64,000 bases of DNA from Chitinophagaceae bacterium (GCA_004173355.1 SEAD01000002.1:24790-88789); one strand, 5' to 3'; positions 1 to 8,767 are shown, counted from the stretch's first letter. Made by a program: numbers and translations. The notes: a model not told the origin generated them from the sequence alone.

Positions 1-760
1 CGATTGTCGGGAAATCATGTTCAACTTCAAAGTCAAGTACCGGATTGGAGGTCGGCAGCACCTGATCCAGCAGCACCCGGAGTTGTTCACTGTTCCATTG
101 ACCATTGCCCAGTTCAAACAGGCTCCTGCCTTTGGTTTCTTCAAGGGTAACCTGGAAGACGCGCAAGAAGTGATGGTTGACACTTAAAACAATCAGGTCA
201 GGAGAAAGAACAATCAGGCTTTCGCGGACGGTTTCAATAATGCTGGCGAGGTATTGCTCGTTTTCCCTGAGACGCTGGGTGGTTTCGGCAACTTCCCTGG
301 CCATCGCTTCCCGTTCGTTTACAAGGGTCTCTTCCGCATTTTTCCGCGCGGTAACATCATTCTGGATACCGATAAAAAAACGAATATTGCCTTTGGCGTC
401 TTTAACGGGAGAGAGATAGAGTTCGTTGTAGAATAAATGCCCGTCTTTTTTATAGTTCCTGAGTTCGACCCTGCACGCTTTGCCGGAGTTGATATGTTCC
501 CGAAGTTTATCGAGTTCCGGTTGGGCCCGGTCAGTGCCTTGCAGGAACCGGCAATTTCTCCCGATGATTTCCTGGCGTTTATAGCCCGTTATCATTTCGA
601 AGGAGTCATTACAAAAGATGATCGGGTTGTCGGGCTGCGTGTTGTCGGTGATCGTTATACCCGCAGTCGTGGAATTGAGGGCTGTAGTCAGGAGGCTTAG
701 CTCCTCCATTGTATTGAGTCCGGTAAATGGCAGGAGACTGCCCGGAGTATTTTCAATCAT
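1..760 (-). CDS. LOV-PAS sensor protein, probable blue-light histidine kinase (N-terminal part, cut by window edge)
   Basis: This gene runs off the left edge; 253 codons of its N-terminus are visible from an ATG at 758-760. Residues about 24-140 form a LOV (flavin-binding PAS) domain with the full GRNCRFLQG motif; Cys70 (codon 551-553) is the residue that forms the flavin adduct in this family. The later landmarks YKKDG..FYNEL and FIGIQNDVT, including the conserved Gln, are also present. A linker rich in Glu/Arg (about 140-170, probably coiled coil) leads to a second PAS domain (about 170-250) with an LFELGNGQW motif and a closing FEVEHDFP. That second PAS type usually precedes HWE/HisKA_2 kinase or CheB/CheR-fusion modules, so a sensor kinase is the likeliest whole protein, but the output domain is outside the window. 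No clear Shine-Dalgarno is seen; Met18 is an alternative start. Confidence 0.85.
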   Translation of the reverse strand, partial: MIENTPGSLLPFTGLNTMEELSLLTTALNSTTAGITITDNTQPDNPIIFCNDSFEMITGYKRQEIIGRNCRFLQGTDRAQPELDKLREHINSGKACRVELRNYKKDGHLFYNELYLSPVKDAKGNIRFFIGIQNDVTARKNAEETLVNEREAMAREVAETTQRLRENEQYLASIIETVRESLIVLSPDLIVLSVNHHFLRVFQVTLEETKGRSLFELGNGQWNSEQLRVLLDQVLPTSNPVLDFEVEHDFPTI

Positions 761-949
761 GCTTTAATCAGAGTTTCGGGGACGAATTTACGATTTCAGA
801 GCAGAAATTGGGGTCAGGCAAGTGACGATTGCTTAAATCCGGGAAAACCTGTAAGGTTAAGCAGGCTTGAACTTCCGCCCGTGCACGGTTGCGACCTGAC
901 TATTTAAGTTTCAGCAAAATTCCTTGGGAATGTCGAATGTAATTTCCTG

Positions 950-1723
950 TCAGACTCCCTTGCGCAGACTTTCGGCGTAAGCATCGGGGAGTTCACTGTT
1001 TTCCACTGCTTTTGCTGCCGTTTCAATATCGTATTCAAAACGGATGAACTCCACCGCAACGCTATCAGCCTGCAGCAGGTCGCTATTTTCATTGACAGTA
1101 ATTATTACATAACCACCCCGTGGATCGCTGTCTTTTGGTTTTCCGACAGACCCTATGTTGACGGCATGCCTGTGCCTGGTTATGCCCTCATTGGTCTCGC
1201 TGATGATTCGATGATAGGGTTTGTGTGTATGCCCAAAACACATGAGATCTGCATCCGCATCCTGCATGATTCTCAACAGGCTTTTTTCATCACGGTCTTC
1301 GAAAAGATATTCGTTGATCCTGCGGGGACTGCCATGCACGAGTAACAAATTCAATTTATCATTGTTGAGACGGAACTCAATCCTGATATGTGCCGGGAGG
1401 GTGCGTAAGTAGTGTCGTTCTGCCTCGCCGATTATGCTATTGGTGAAGGCGATTGACACCGCGCCATTCTGTTTTTCGATGTCGGTTTTGTAGGCGCAAC
1501 CGCAATCATCGCTGGATCTTCCGATTCCGAAATCATAGTTCCCGGAAATTGTCGGGATATTCCTTCTTTTTATTTCCTGCACTACTTCATTGGGCCAGAT
1601 GTTATAACCTACCAGGTCGCCGAGACAGTAAATAGAGTCTGCATTATGTTTTTTGATGTCCTCGAAAAACGCTTCCAACGCAGGGAGGTTTGCGTGGATG
1701 TCTGAGAAAAGAATAATTTTCAT
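950..1723 (-). CDS. Calcineurin-like metallophosphoesterase in the arsenic operon
   Basis: This 257-residue cytoplasmic protein belongs to the YfcE/MJ0936-like metallophosphoesterases. The di-metal motifs are in order: SDIHAN (Asp8, His10), LGDLVGY (Asp36), SGNYD (Asn62), VHGSPR and GHTHKPY near residue 165. The family hydrolyses phosphodiesters or phosphomonoesters with Mn/Fe/Zn; the substrate here is unknown. It starts 23 bp after the arsM stop, so arsR, arsM and this gene look like one transcript. Odd points are Tyr in place of the common His in GN-H-D and a nearby DDCGC Cys-X-Cys element (about residues 71-75). A part in arsenic metabolism is inferred from position only. Confidence 0.85.
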   Translation of the reverse strand: MKIILFSDIHANLPALEAFFEDIKKHNADSIYCLGDLVGYNIWPNEVVQEIKRRNIPTISGNYDFGIGRSSDDCGCAYKTDIEKQNGAVSIAFTNSIIGEAERHYLRTLPAHIRIEFRLNNDKLNLLLVHGSPRRINEYLFEDRDEKSLLRIMQDADADLMCFGHTHKPYHRIISETNEGITRHRHAVNIGSVGKPKDSDPRGGYVIITVNENSDLLQADSVAVEFIRFEYDIETAAKAVENSELPDAYAESLRKGV

Positions 1724-1746
1724 GATACCTCAGTTTTACTGTAACA

Positions 1747-2583
1747 TCATCCAGGTGTGCAGCAAGCTCCTGCATCACCGGGTTTTTCGCCGTAAACGGT
1801 AATACTGAAGATGCCTGTTGAACCGCCTTTAAAAGAATTGATTTCATCCGGGCTCATGTATTTTGCAAGGATATCATCCGGAATCACAATCGGTTTTTTT
1901 TTTTGTACGGTAATGCCGTTAAAGCCGGTCTGTTCAATAAACCGGAGGTAGTCGTCTTTCTGTATTGCGCCAGACACGCATCCTGCGTACATTTCCGCAT
2001 CCTTTTTTAATGCCTCAGGAAGTTCTCCCGACAGGACGATATCCGATATGCTGAAGTGACCTCCGGGTTTTAATACGCGGAATACTTCTTTAAGCACCGC
2101 AGGTTTGTCCGGAACAAGGTTCAATACACAGTTGCTGACAATGACGTCTGCGATACCTGATGCCACCGGCATGTCCTCAATATCGCCCTGTCGGAACTCG
2201 ACATTCTTAAATCCCAGTTTGTCTGCGTTGATCCGGGCCTTGTCAATCATCGGAGTGGTAAAGTCTATTCCGATCACTTTGCCTGTTTCCCCGGTCTCCG
2301 CCCTTGCTATAAAGCAGTCGTTACCTGCGCCGGATCCCAGGTCAATTACTGTGTCGCCCGGTTGAATCTTTGCAAATTGCGTTGGCAGGCCACAACCCAG
2401 ACCCAGATCGGCATCGGGAACATACCCACCGAGGTCTGTATAGTCGTCGGTCATGATATTATAGACTTCCGTACTGCAGCCTCCCGCCCCGCAACAGGAG
2501 GATTGGTTGGCTTCTTTGTCCTGCAAGGCGATTTCGCTGTACTTCCGACGGACAATTTCTTTGAGTTCGTTATCTTTTTCCAT
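1747..2583 (-). CDS. arsM: Arsenite S-adenosylmethionine methyltransferase ArsM
   Basis: This 278-residue cytoplasmic enzyme methylates As(III) stepwise with S-adenosylmethionine, giving methylated and volatile arsenicals. The class I methyltransferase motif DLGSGAGND is at 81-89. The three cysteines that bind As(III) in characterised ArsM enzymes are all present: Cys64 (GLGCG), Cys152 (SNCVLNL) and Cys202 (AGCVSGA). An N-terminal CCGAGGC cluster (Cys30, 31, 36) and a C-terminal CCTPG tail add further thiols, as is common in the family. The C-terminal domain includes KYMSPDEI and ends normally. It lies between arsR (57 bp upstream) and the phosphoesterase (23 bp downstream). An operator-like sequence sits 22 bp upstream of the ATG, so it may have its own ArsR-controlled promoter. 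Confidence 0.95.
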   Translation of the reverse strand: MEKDNELKEIVRRKYSEIALQDKEANQSSCCGAGGCSTEVYNIMTDDYTDLGGYVPDADLGLGCGLPTQFAKIQPGDTVIDLGSGAGNDCFIARAETGETGKVIGIDFTTPMIDKARINADKLGFKNVEFRQGDIEDMPVASGIADVIVSNCVLNLVPDKPAVLKEVFRVLKPGGHFSISDIVLSGELPEALKKDAEMYAGCVSGAIQKDDYLRFIEQTGFNGITVQKKKPIVIPDDILAKYMSPDEINSFKGGSTGIFSITVYGEKPGDAGACCTPG

Positions 2584-2604
2584 TGTGTTGCGTTGTAGAT
2601 ATTC

Positions 2605-2620
2605 ATTGTTATATTACGAT
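2605..2620 (-). promoter_or_regulatory. Candidate ArsR operator upstream of arsM
   Basis: The plus-strand 16-mer ATTGTTATATTACGAT matches the sequence at 2972-2987 upstream of arsR in 14 of 16 positions. It lies 22-37 bp upstream of the arsM start, in the 57-bp arsR-arsM gap. Recurrence before both genes is what I see; binding by ArsR is inferred. Confidence 0.55.
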
Positions 2621-2640
2621 ATACTCGGTCAAAAAAAATG

Positions 2641-2970
2641 CTAACAGCAGTTTTCTCTGCCGGAATATTTCCCGAAAAAGGTTTCAAACATCATTCGGTA
2701 CTGTTCCCATACTTTGGGGTCTATGCAATAGCAGACGCTCGTTCCTTCGATAGTACCCTGGATGATCCCTACATTTTTTAATTCTTTCAGGTGCTGGCTG
2801 ATTGTTGCCTGCGCCAGTCCGAGTTCTTCCACAAGATCGCCGCAGATACATGCCTGGGCTTTAACCAGGGTCTGTATAATAGCGATCCGGGCCGGATGTC
2901 CAAGTGCCTTCATCATGGAGGCAAGTTTGTTCTGTTCTTTCGAGAATATTTCTGACTTCGTCAATCCCAT
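2641..2970 (-). CDS. arsR: ArsR-family As(III)-responsive repressor
   Basis: This is a 109-residue winged-helix repressor. The start is the ATG at 2968-2970 (MGLTKSEIF): the open frame continues upstream, but that extension has no ArsR similarity and would swallow the operator. The helix-turn-helix lies around LGLAQATISQHLKEL. Metal-binding candidates are the ACIC pair just before the recognition helix (helix alpha-3 type) and the terminal ENCC. It probably represses its own promoter and that of arsM and releases on binding arsenite. It is first in the arsR-arsM-phosphoesterase unit; no arsenite efflux pump (ArsB/Acr3) is visible nearby, so detoxification here would rest on methylation. Confidence 0.9.
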   Translation of the reverse strand: MGLTKSEIFSKEQNKLASMMKALGHPARIAIIQTLVKAQACICGDLVEELGLAQATISQHLKELKNVGIIQGTIEGTSVCYCIDPKVWEQYRMMFETFFGKYSGRENCC

Positions 2971-2971
2971 T

Positions 2972-2987
2972 ATTGCAATATTACGAT
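2972..2987 (-). promoter_or_regulatory. Candidate ArsR operator at the arsR start
   Basis: The 16-mer ATTGCAATATTACGAT is an imperfect palindrome (12 of 16 positions self-complementary) and contains the perfect palindrome TATTGCAATA at 2971-2980. It begins one base upstream of the arsR start codon, so a bound repressor would cover both the transcript start region and the initiation site. A near-copy precedes arsM. Confidence 0.6.
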
Positions 2988-3119
2988 GGATGGGTGATTG
3001 TTCCAATTTTTTTATGGAACATGATCGGGGTGGCGGCCATGCAACGCCGACGCGCGTATGCATCCTCCGGCCAGTTCGCCGGTATCGCCGCACGACAGGC
3101 CCTGCCTGGTTTCCGCAGG

Positions 3120-4022
3120 TTAAACAAACATCCTCGTACCATAAGCCTGGTAAGTTTTCCGGAAGGTCTTAGGCACACATCCTTTCCTCTTCTTAAAGAT
3201 GCGGTTAAAGTTAGAAATGTTATTAAAGCCGCACTCATAGGCTATTTCAGCTACGCTTTTGGAGGTGTCGATGAGTAGCCTGGTGGCATTGCCTATCCTG
3301 ATTTCAGTAAGGCTGTCAATAAACGTATTGCCGGTGCGCTGCTTGAAGAAGCGGCTGAACGACACCTCGGTCATGTTGATCAACGCAGCAGCTTCTTTCA
3401 ACGTAATTTCTTTTTCAAAATTCTTATTGACGTGTTCCATTACGATGGCTATACGCCGGCCATTGTAATGGTTGCCTTCGCCATTGCCCGTGGTGAACGA
3501 TGCATCTGACAGGGTACACATGTTCCGGCTCACTGACAGGTCATGCAATATCGACATCAGTTCAAGGATCGAATCGAAACCATGCTTCTGCTCCATCTGT
3601 TGGATACGTGTGGCCACCCGCTTTGCAGTTTCCTGGCTGAATAATATACCTCTGGAAGATTTCTCCAGCATACTCCTGATAAAACTGAGTTGATTGCGGC
3701 GCAGAAACCTTTCATCGAAGAGATCCTTGTGGAACTGAATCGTAACTTCCCTGATCTCTTTGCTTTTGCATTGATGCGTGAACCACCCATGCTCAAGATT
3801 ACTGCCGACTAATACCAGCTCCATGTCTGAAATTTCATCAATGTGATCACCCACAACGCGCCGGGCGCCCCTGGCATTGATGATTAAATTCAATTCAAAT
3901 TCTTCGTGGTGATGCAGTGGAAAGTCAAAGCCTGCTTTTATCCTGGTGAATAAAGTAAAACAATCTGCCTGTGTGAGAGGGATGATTTCCTTTAGAAGAT
4001 TTTTTTTAATCATGGCAAACAT
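3120..4022 (-). CDS. AraC-family transcriptional regulator (cupin sensor domain)
   Basis: This 300-residue regulator has an N-terminal cupin-type sugar-sensing domain (about 15-110, with FPLHHHEEFELN) and a C-terminal pair of helix-turn-helix motifs (about 190-290: LKEAAALINMTEVSFSRFFK and VAEIAYECGFNNISNFNRIF). The first ATG is preferred over Met4 because AGGAG stands 6 nt before it. It is transcribed away from the mannan operon that begins at 4348, across a 325-bp gap holding a promoter and an inverted repeat. The divergent layout makes it the natural candidate activator or repressor of that operon, with mannobiose or a derivative as possible inducer; this is inference. Confidence 0.88.
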   Translation of the reverse strand: MFAMIKKNLLKEIIPLTQADCFTLFTRIKAGFDFPLHHHEEFELNLIINARGARRVVGDHIDEISDMELVLVGSNLEHGWFTHQCKSKEIREVTIQFHKDLFDERFLRRNQLSFIRSMLEKSSRGILFSQETAKRVATRIQQMEQKHGFDSILELMSILHDLSVSRNMCTLSDASFTTGNGEGNHYNGRRIAIVMEHVNKNFEKEITLKEAAALINMTEVSFSRFFKQRTGNTFIDSLTEIRIGNATRLLIDTSKSVAEIAYECGFNNISNFNRIFKKRKGCVPKTFRKTYQAYGTRMFV

Positions 4023-4141
4023 ATTGAGCTCCTGTGGCCTTAAAGGTTAAAAATACGGATAAAATACCATCAGTTCTATGCACGTCGTCTTTGCTTGTTA
4101 TAAAGCCGTATAAAGCGAAAGAATGCGCATTCTAGGTAAAA

Positions 4142-4155
4142 AACTACGTGTAGTT
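4142..4155. promoter_or_regulatory. Inverted repeat, candidate regulator-binding site
   Basis: AACTAC-GT-GTAGTT has perfect 6-bp arms with a 2-bp spacer. It lies just upstream of the predicted -33 box of the mannan operon, the usual place for an activator site. Binding by the divergent AraC protein is an inference. Confidence 0.4.
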
Positions 4156-4171
4156 GATAAATAAGTATCAA

Positions 4172-4200
4172 TTGGTTATTTCGATATCAATTTATATTTG
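4172..4200 (+). promoter_or_regulatory. Bacteroidota-type promoter of the mannan operon
   Basis: A TTG at 4172-4174 and TATATTTG at 4193-4200 are separated by 18 bp. This fits the Bacteroidota sigma-A consensus (TTTG, about 19 bp, TAnnTTTG) closely at the -7 box. Transcription would start near 4206. Confidence 0.6.
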
Positions 4201-4347
4201 TAGAACGGCAACGCTGCTTGAAACACTTTGATGATAAACCGATCGTGTACCAGGTGCTTTGTCAGTCGTTCTCTTTTGAAACATAGCGACGGCAGTGATG
4301 CGCAGCTGATCTCTAACCCTACTATAGTACTTCGATAAAAGCAGTTC

Positions 4348-5655
4348 GTGAAAAAATCAGTTGCCATATTCATCCTGATCCTGTCCATATTTTTTGCTGC
4401 GGCAGACCTGCGCGCCCAACAGGGCTTCGTGACTGTTCAGAACCACCAGTTTTTCCTTAATGGCAAACCCTACTACTATACCGGCGCCAACTACTGGTAT
4501 GCCGGCTTGCTGGCGCTTCAGCCCGATGATCAGAGGGGCATACGGTGTTTGAAACAGGAGCTCGATTTCTTAAAAAGTAACGGCGTCAGCAATCTCCGGG
4601 TGCTGGGAGCGGTTGAGGGAAGCGGACAGATACAGGCTGTGCAACGGGTCCAGCCTGCTTTACAACCACTCAATGGTCAGTTTGATACAACCGTGATACG
4701 GGCCATGGACCTGCTTCTGGCAGAAATGGCAAAGCGTGACATGAAGGCTGTAATCTACCTGAGTAACAATTGGGAATGGAGCGGCGGCTTTTTGCAATAC
4801 CTGAACTGGAATGGGAAATTGGCGGACAGCTCATTACACAAAAAGCTTTCATGGGATGCCTTGCGTGACGAGGTCAGCGGTTTTTACTCCTGCATGCCTT
4901 GCATCGACGGGTACCTGAAACAGGTTGCCCAGCTCGTCAACAGGGTCAACACGGTTAGCGGCCGCAAATACTCCGACGATCCTGCGATTATGGGATGGGA
5001 ACTGGCAAATGAACCCCGGCCAATGCGCGCTGCAGCGGACCGGGCCTACCTTGATTGGATTAAACAGGCGTCCGGTTTTATCAGGCGGCTGGATGCAAAC
5101 CATCTTATCACAACCGGTAGTGAAGGGGAAATGGGTACTGAAAGTATGGACCTGTTCCGGGAAACCCATGCCTTACCAGATGTCGACTACCTGACTATTC
5201 ATATCTGGCCGAAGAACTGGGGTTGGTTTCAGCCAGCAACCATGAAGGAAAATTTGCCTGTCGTACTTGACCGCACGCTGTCCTACATCGGCAGGCATGA
5301 CAGTATCGCCCGCCTGCTCAATAAGCCCTTGGTGATAGAAGAGTTTGGCCTGCCGCGGGACGGACATTCCTTTGATCCAACTTCAACCACGGTTTTGCGC
5401 GACAGTTATTTCAAAGCCATCTTTGAATTACTGGAAAAAAATGCCCGGACAAACGGCGTCATCGGAGGCCTGAATTTCTGGTCCTTTGCCGGGCTGGCGC
5501 GACCAATACCGGGGCAGACCTTCTGGAAAGAGGGCGACGACTACACCGGTGATCCCCCAATGGAAGAACAGGGATTGAATTCGGTGTTTGACAGGGATAA
5601 GTCCACCTGGAATATCATAAAAAAGACAAAAACGAAAGCAGGTACAAAGCCATAA
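4348..5655 (+). CDS. Secreted GH5 endo-beta-1,4-mannanase (GH5_7-like)
   Basis: This 435-residue enzyme hydrolyses beta-1,4-mannan or glucomannan backbones. The start is a GTG (4348-4350), giving a clean signal peptide (MKKSVAIFILILS to about residue 24, before QQGF). The TIM barrel shows the acid/base Glu222 in WELANEP and the nucleophile in VIEEFG (Glu331/Glu332). Subfamily 7 is suggested by the NYWYAGLL start, the NNWEWSGGF segment and the HIWPKNWGW strand. It is the first gene of the operon, followed after 9 bp by the symporter. There is no lipobox, so it is probably periplasmic or released. Confidence 0.88.
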   Translation: MKKSVAIFILILSIFFAAADLRAQQGFVTVQNHQFFLNGKPYYYTGANYWYAGLLALQPDDQRGIRCLKQELDFLKSNGVSNLRVLGAVEGSGQIQAVQRVQPALQPLNGQFDTTVIRAMDLLLAEMAKRDMKAVIYLSNNWEWSGGFLQYLNWNGKLADSSLHKKLSWDALRDEVSGFYSCMPCIDGYLKQVAQLVNRVNTVSGRKYSDDPAIMGWELANEPRPMRAAADRAYLDWIKQASGFIRRLDANHLITTGSEGEMGTESMDLFRETHALPDVDYLTIHIWPKNWGWFQPATMKENLPVVLDRTLSYIGRHDSIARLLNKPLVIEEFGLPRDGHSFDPTSTTVLRDSYFKAIFELLEKNARTNGVIGGLNFWSFAGLARPIPGQTFWKEGDDYTGDPPMEEQGLNSVFDRDKSTWNIIKKTKTKAGTKP

Positions 5656-5664
5656 GTTTATATA

Positions 5665-7500
5665 ATGCGATTACAACTATTAGACATAGGCATCATCGTC
5701 AGTTATCTCGTAATGATGGTATTACTGGGGTGGTTTCTCCGGAAAAAGGCGCGCGAAAGCAAAGAGAGTTACCTGATGGCGGGCAAGAAGTTACCCTGGT
5801 ATATGCTGGGTCTCAGTGATGCCTCTGATATGTTCGACATCAGTGGTACGATGTGGATGGTATCGCTGTGTTTCGTATATGGATTGAAAAGTATCTGGAT
5901 ACCCTGGCTCTGGCCGGTGTTTAACCAGGTCTTCAACATGATGTTTCTCGCAAAGTGGCTGCGCCGGAGCAATGCCAATACCGGCGCGGAGTGGCTTGCC
6001 ACCCGGTTCGGTATTTCAGGACGTGGGGTAAAGGCATCACACAACGTTGTGGTGGCATTCGCGTTAATCGGTTGCCTTGGTTTTTTAGCTTACGGTTTTA
6101 TAGGCCTTGGTAAATTCATCGAGATACTGGTGCCCTGGTCCGTGGTCCAGCCCCACCTGCCATTTACCATTGCCCCTGAGTACGCGGCCCATTTTTACGG
6201 AATCGTATTCACGGTATTTGCCATGTTTTATTCAATACTTGGCGGGATGCACAGTATTGTGATCGGTGACTTCATCAAGTATATGATAATGACTATTGGC
6301 TGCCTGGCCATTGGCATCATTGCCTGGCAACACCTGCATTCAGGCGGGCAGGTACTGAAGGTGCCCGGGGGATGGGATACTCCTTTCTTCAGCTGGAAGC
6401 TGGATGTTGACTGGACAGGGTATTTTGCTGCAGCCAATGAAAAAATCAAAAATGACGGGTACAGTCTGTTTGGGATTTTCTTCATGATGATGACGTTCAA
6501 GGGTATCTTCTCCAGTTTTGCGGGTCCTGCACCGAACTATGACATGCAAAAGGTGCTCAGTACTAAATCCCCAAAAGAAGCCTCCAAAATGACAGGGTTT
6601 GTGTCCATTGTTTTGTTGCCTATCCGTTATACAATGGTTATAGGATTTACAATCCTGGCGCTGCTTTATTACAACCAGTTGAACTTGTCAGATGCCCGGG
6701 GAAGTACGGATTTCGAACTTATACTGCCTGCGGCAATGAACCAGTTCCTGCCGGTCGGTATCCTCGGCCTGGTGCTGACAGGCTTGCTGGGCGCATTTAT
6801 GGGAACGTTTTCTGGAACCCTGAACGCTGCACAGGCTTATATTGTCAATGACATCTACCTCAAGTATGTGAATCCCGCGGCGAGCCGCAGGAAGATAATC
6901 AATATGAATTACCTGGTTGGCGTGGTGGTAGTGATCATTGGTATTACTCTCGGGTTTTTTACAAAAGATGTAAACAGTATTTTACAATGGATCGTCTCTG
7001 GTTTATACGGTGGGTATATTGCTGCCAATGTGTTGAAATGGTACTGGTGGCGTTTTAACGCCAATGGGTTCTTCTGGGGTATGCTCGTCGGTATCGTTGC
7101 CGCACTTGTGTTCAGTCAGTTAATCCCCTCTGCCGATCTGCTCTATTACTTCCCGCTCATGCTGGTGATATCCCTCGCGGGCTGTCTTGCCGGCACCTAC
7201 AGTGTACCGGCTACGGATACGGAGGTGCTGAAAAGTTTTTACCGGACCGTCCGTCCATGGGGTTTCTGGAAGCCGGTTCACCAACTGGTGGTAGCAGATA
7301 ACCCCGGTTTCCAGGGCAACAAACGATTCAAGCTGGATATGTTCAATGTGGTCCTGGGCATCATTGCCCAGTGTTGCCTGACTATTCTCCCGATGTATCT
7401 CATTCTCTGGATGAAGTTGCCATTGCTTATCACCATCCTGATCCTTGGCGTAATCATCCTGATACTGAAGAAGACGTGGTGGGATAAACTGGAAGACTGA
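5665..7500 (+). CDS. Sodium:solute symporter family sugar transporter
   Basis: This 611-residue inner-membrane protein of the SSS family has about 13-14 hydrophobic segments. It starts with LDIGIIVSYLVMMVLLGWFL and contains the family's ESYLMAGKKLPWYMLGLSDAS region. It starts 9 bp after the mannanase and is followed by GH130 and the epimerase. In Bacteroides fragilis a symporter sits in the same set with mannanase, mannosylglucose phosphorylase and mannobiose epimerase. By that precedent it carries mannobiose or short mannooligosaccharides from periplasm to cytoplasm with Na+. The substrate is inferred from context. Confidence 0.88.
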   Translation: MRLQLLDIGIIVSYLVMMVLLGWFLRKKARESKESYLMAGKKLPWYMLGLSDASDMFDISGTMWMVSLCFVYGLKSIWIPWLWPVFNQVFNMMFLAKWLRRSNANTGAEWLATRFGISGRGVKASHNVVVAFALIGCLGFLAYGFIGLGKFIEILVPWSVVQPHLPFTIAPEYAAHFYGIVFTVFAMFYSILGGMHSIVIGDFIKYMIMTIGCLAIGIIAWQHLHSGGQVLKVPGGWDTPFFSWKLDVDWTGYFAAANEKIKNDGYSLFGIFFMMMTFKGIFSSFAGPAPNYDMQKVLSTKSPKEASKMTGFVSIVLLPIRYTMVIGFTILALLYYNQLNLSDARGSTDFELILPAAMNQFLPVGILGLVLTGLLGAFMGTFSGTLNAAQAYIVNDIYLKYVNPAASRRKIINMNYLVGVVVVIIGITLGFFTKDVNSILQWIVSGLYGGYIAANVLKWYWWRFNANGFFWGMLVGIVAALVFSQLIPSADLLYYFPLMLVISLAGCLAGTYSVPATDTEVLKSFYRTVRPWGFWKPVHQLVVADNPGFQGNKRFKLDMFNVVLGIIAQCCLTILPMYLILWMKLPLLITILILGVIILILKKTWWDKLED

Positions 7501-7552
7501 CTTCGGGGAAGTTTCGTATTCTGACAAATTATTAATGATATATAAATAACGA

Positions 7553-8767
7553 ATGAGCAATACTTTTTACACCCGCCTTGAAAAACTGGAAGGTGGCTAT
7601 AACAAACTGATTGGTCTTAAGAACAGGCCGCACGACTATTCCAACGGTGTAGTCGAACGGTATGTTTATCCGGTTGTCACTGCCGCACATGCCCCGTTGG
7701 CCTGGCGGTACGACCTTAACCCGGAAACAAACCCCCACCTGATGGAACGGATCGCTATCAATGCCACCTTGAACGCGGGTGCGATCAAACTGAACGGGAA
7801 ATTCCTGATGGCCGTGAGGGTGGAGGGAAGCGACCGGAAATCGTTTTTTGCGATAGCAGAAAGTGATAACGGTATTGATGGTTTTGAGTTCTGGGACTAT
7901 CCGGTAGAAATGCCTGAGACCGAAAACCCTGATACAAATGTCTACGATATCAGGCTTGTACAACACGAAGACGGCTGGATCTACGGTCTGTTCTGTACGG
8001 AAAGAAGGGATCCATCGGCACCGACGGGAGACCAGAGTGCTGCGGTAGCGCAATGCGGGATTGCCCGCACGCTCGACCTGAAATCATGGGAACGTTTACC
8101 TGACCTGAAAACCAGGTCGTCCCAACAGCGCAACGTGGTACTGCATCCGGAATTTGTAGGTGGCAGGTATGCGTTTTATACGCGGCCCCAGGACAGCTTT
8201 ATCGAGGCTGGCAAAGGGGGTGGGATTGCAATGGGTTTTTGTGATTCGGTTGAGAATGCAGTGATAGATGAAGAGACCATCATTGATCCCAAAATCTACC
8301 ACACTGTATATGAATTGAAAAATGGACAGGGCCCTGCGCCACTGAAAACAGCGCATGGCTGGTTGCATCTTGCACATGGTGTGCGTAATACAGCTGCCGG
8401 ACTGCGGTATACGTTGTACATGTTCATGACCAGTCTTGAGGATGTAACCAAAGTCATTTACAAACCGGCCGGCTATTTTATGGCTCCTGAAGGGGATGAG
8501 CGGGTGGGGGATGTATCCAATGTGCTTTTCTGTAATGGCTGGATCGCCGAAGACAATGGGGCGGTATTCATCTACTATGCTTCAGCAGATACACGAATGC
8601 ACGTTGCAACCACTACTATCGAAAAGTTGCTGGATTACGTAATGAATAGCCCGGCTGACGGCTTCCGCTCGGCCACGTCCGTGAACAATATTTATGAACT
8701 GGTTGATAAAAACCGTGCGGCACAAAATGTTGTTGCACGTGATGTGGTGAAATCCCTTCAGGAGTGA
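7553..8767 (+). CDS. 4-O-beta-D-mannosyl-D-glucose phosphorylase (GH130)
   Basis: This 404-residue cytoplasmic enzyme (no signal peptide) phosphorolyses mannosyl-beta-1,4-glucose to mannose-1-phosphate and glucose. It is a five-bladed propeller of family GH130. The conserved Asp132 in NVYDIRL is the expected proton donor. Arg and His contacts are visible in [11 protein letters not shown] and in [29 protein letters not shown] blocks (phosphate and substrate sites in the family). The length and the N-terminal [20 protein letters not shown] fit the mannosylglucose subgroup (GH130_1) rather than mannooligosaccharide phosphorylases. Its stop overlaps the next start (TGATG), so it is translationally coupled to the epimerase that makes its substrate. 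Confidence 0.92.
   Translation: MSNTFYTRLEKLEGGYNKLIGLKNRPHDYSNGVVERYVYPVVTAAHAPLAWRYDLNPETNPHLMERIAINATLNAGAIKLNGKFLMAVRVEGSDRKSFFAIAESDNGIDGFEFWDYPVEMPETENPDTNVYDIRLVQHEDGWIYGLFCTERRDPSAPTGDQSAAVAQCGIARTLDLKSWERLPDLKTRSSQQRNVVLHPEFVGGRYAFYTRPQDSFIEAGKGGGIAMGFCDSVENAVIDEETIIDPKIYHTVYELKNGQGPAPLKTAHGWLHLAHGVRNTAAGLRYTLYMFMTSLEDVTKVIYKPAGYFMAPEGDERVGDVSNVLFCNGWIAEDNGAVFIYYASADTRMHVATTTIEKLLDYVMNSPADGFRSATSVNNIYELVDKNRAAQNVVARDVVKSLQE

Larger units (their letters stand above)
4023..4347. other. Divergent intergenic region between the AraC gene and the mannan operon
   Basis: No gene is visible in this 325-bp stretch. It holds the inverted repeat at 4142-4155 and the promoter at 4172-4200, listed separately. 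Between the promoter and the GTG start at 4348 is a leader of about 140 nt in which I see no strong hairpin. Confidence 0.6.

Noticed and set aside
2971..3093. Longer arsR start at 3093
   Set aside because: The extra residues are Arg/Pro-rich, unlike any ArsR N-terminus, and the frame there covers the operator palindrome.
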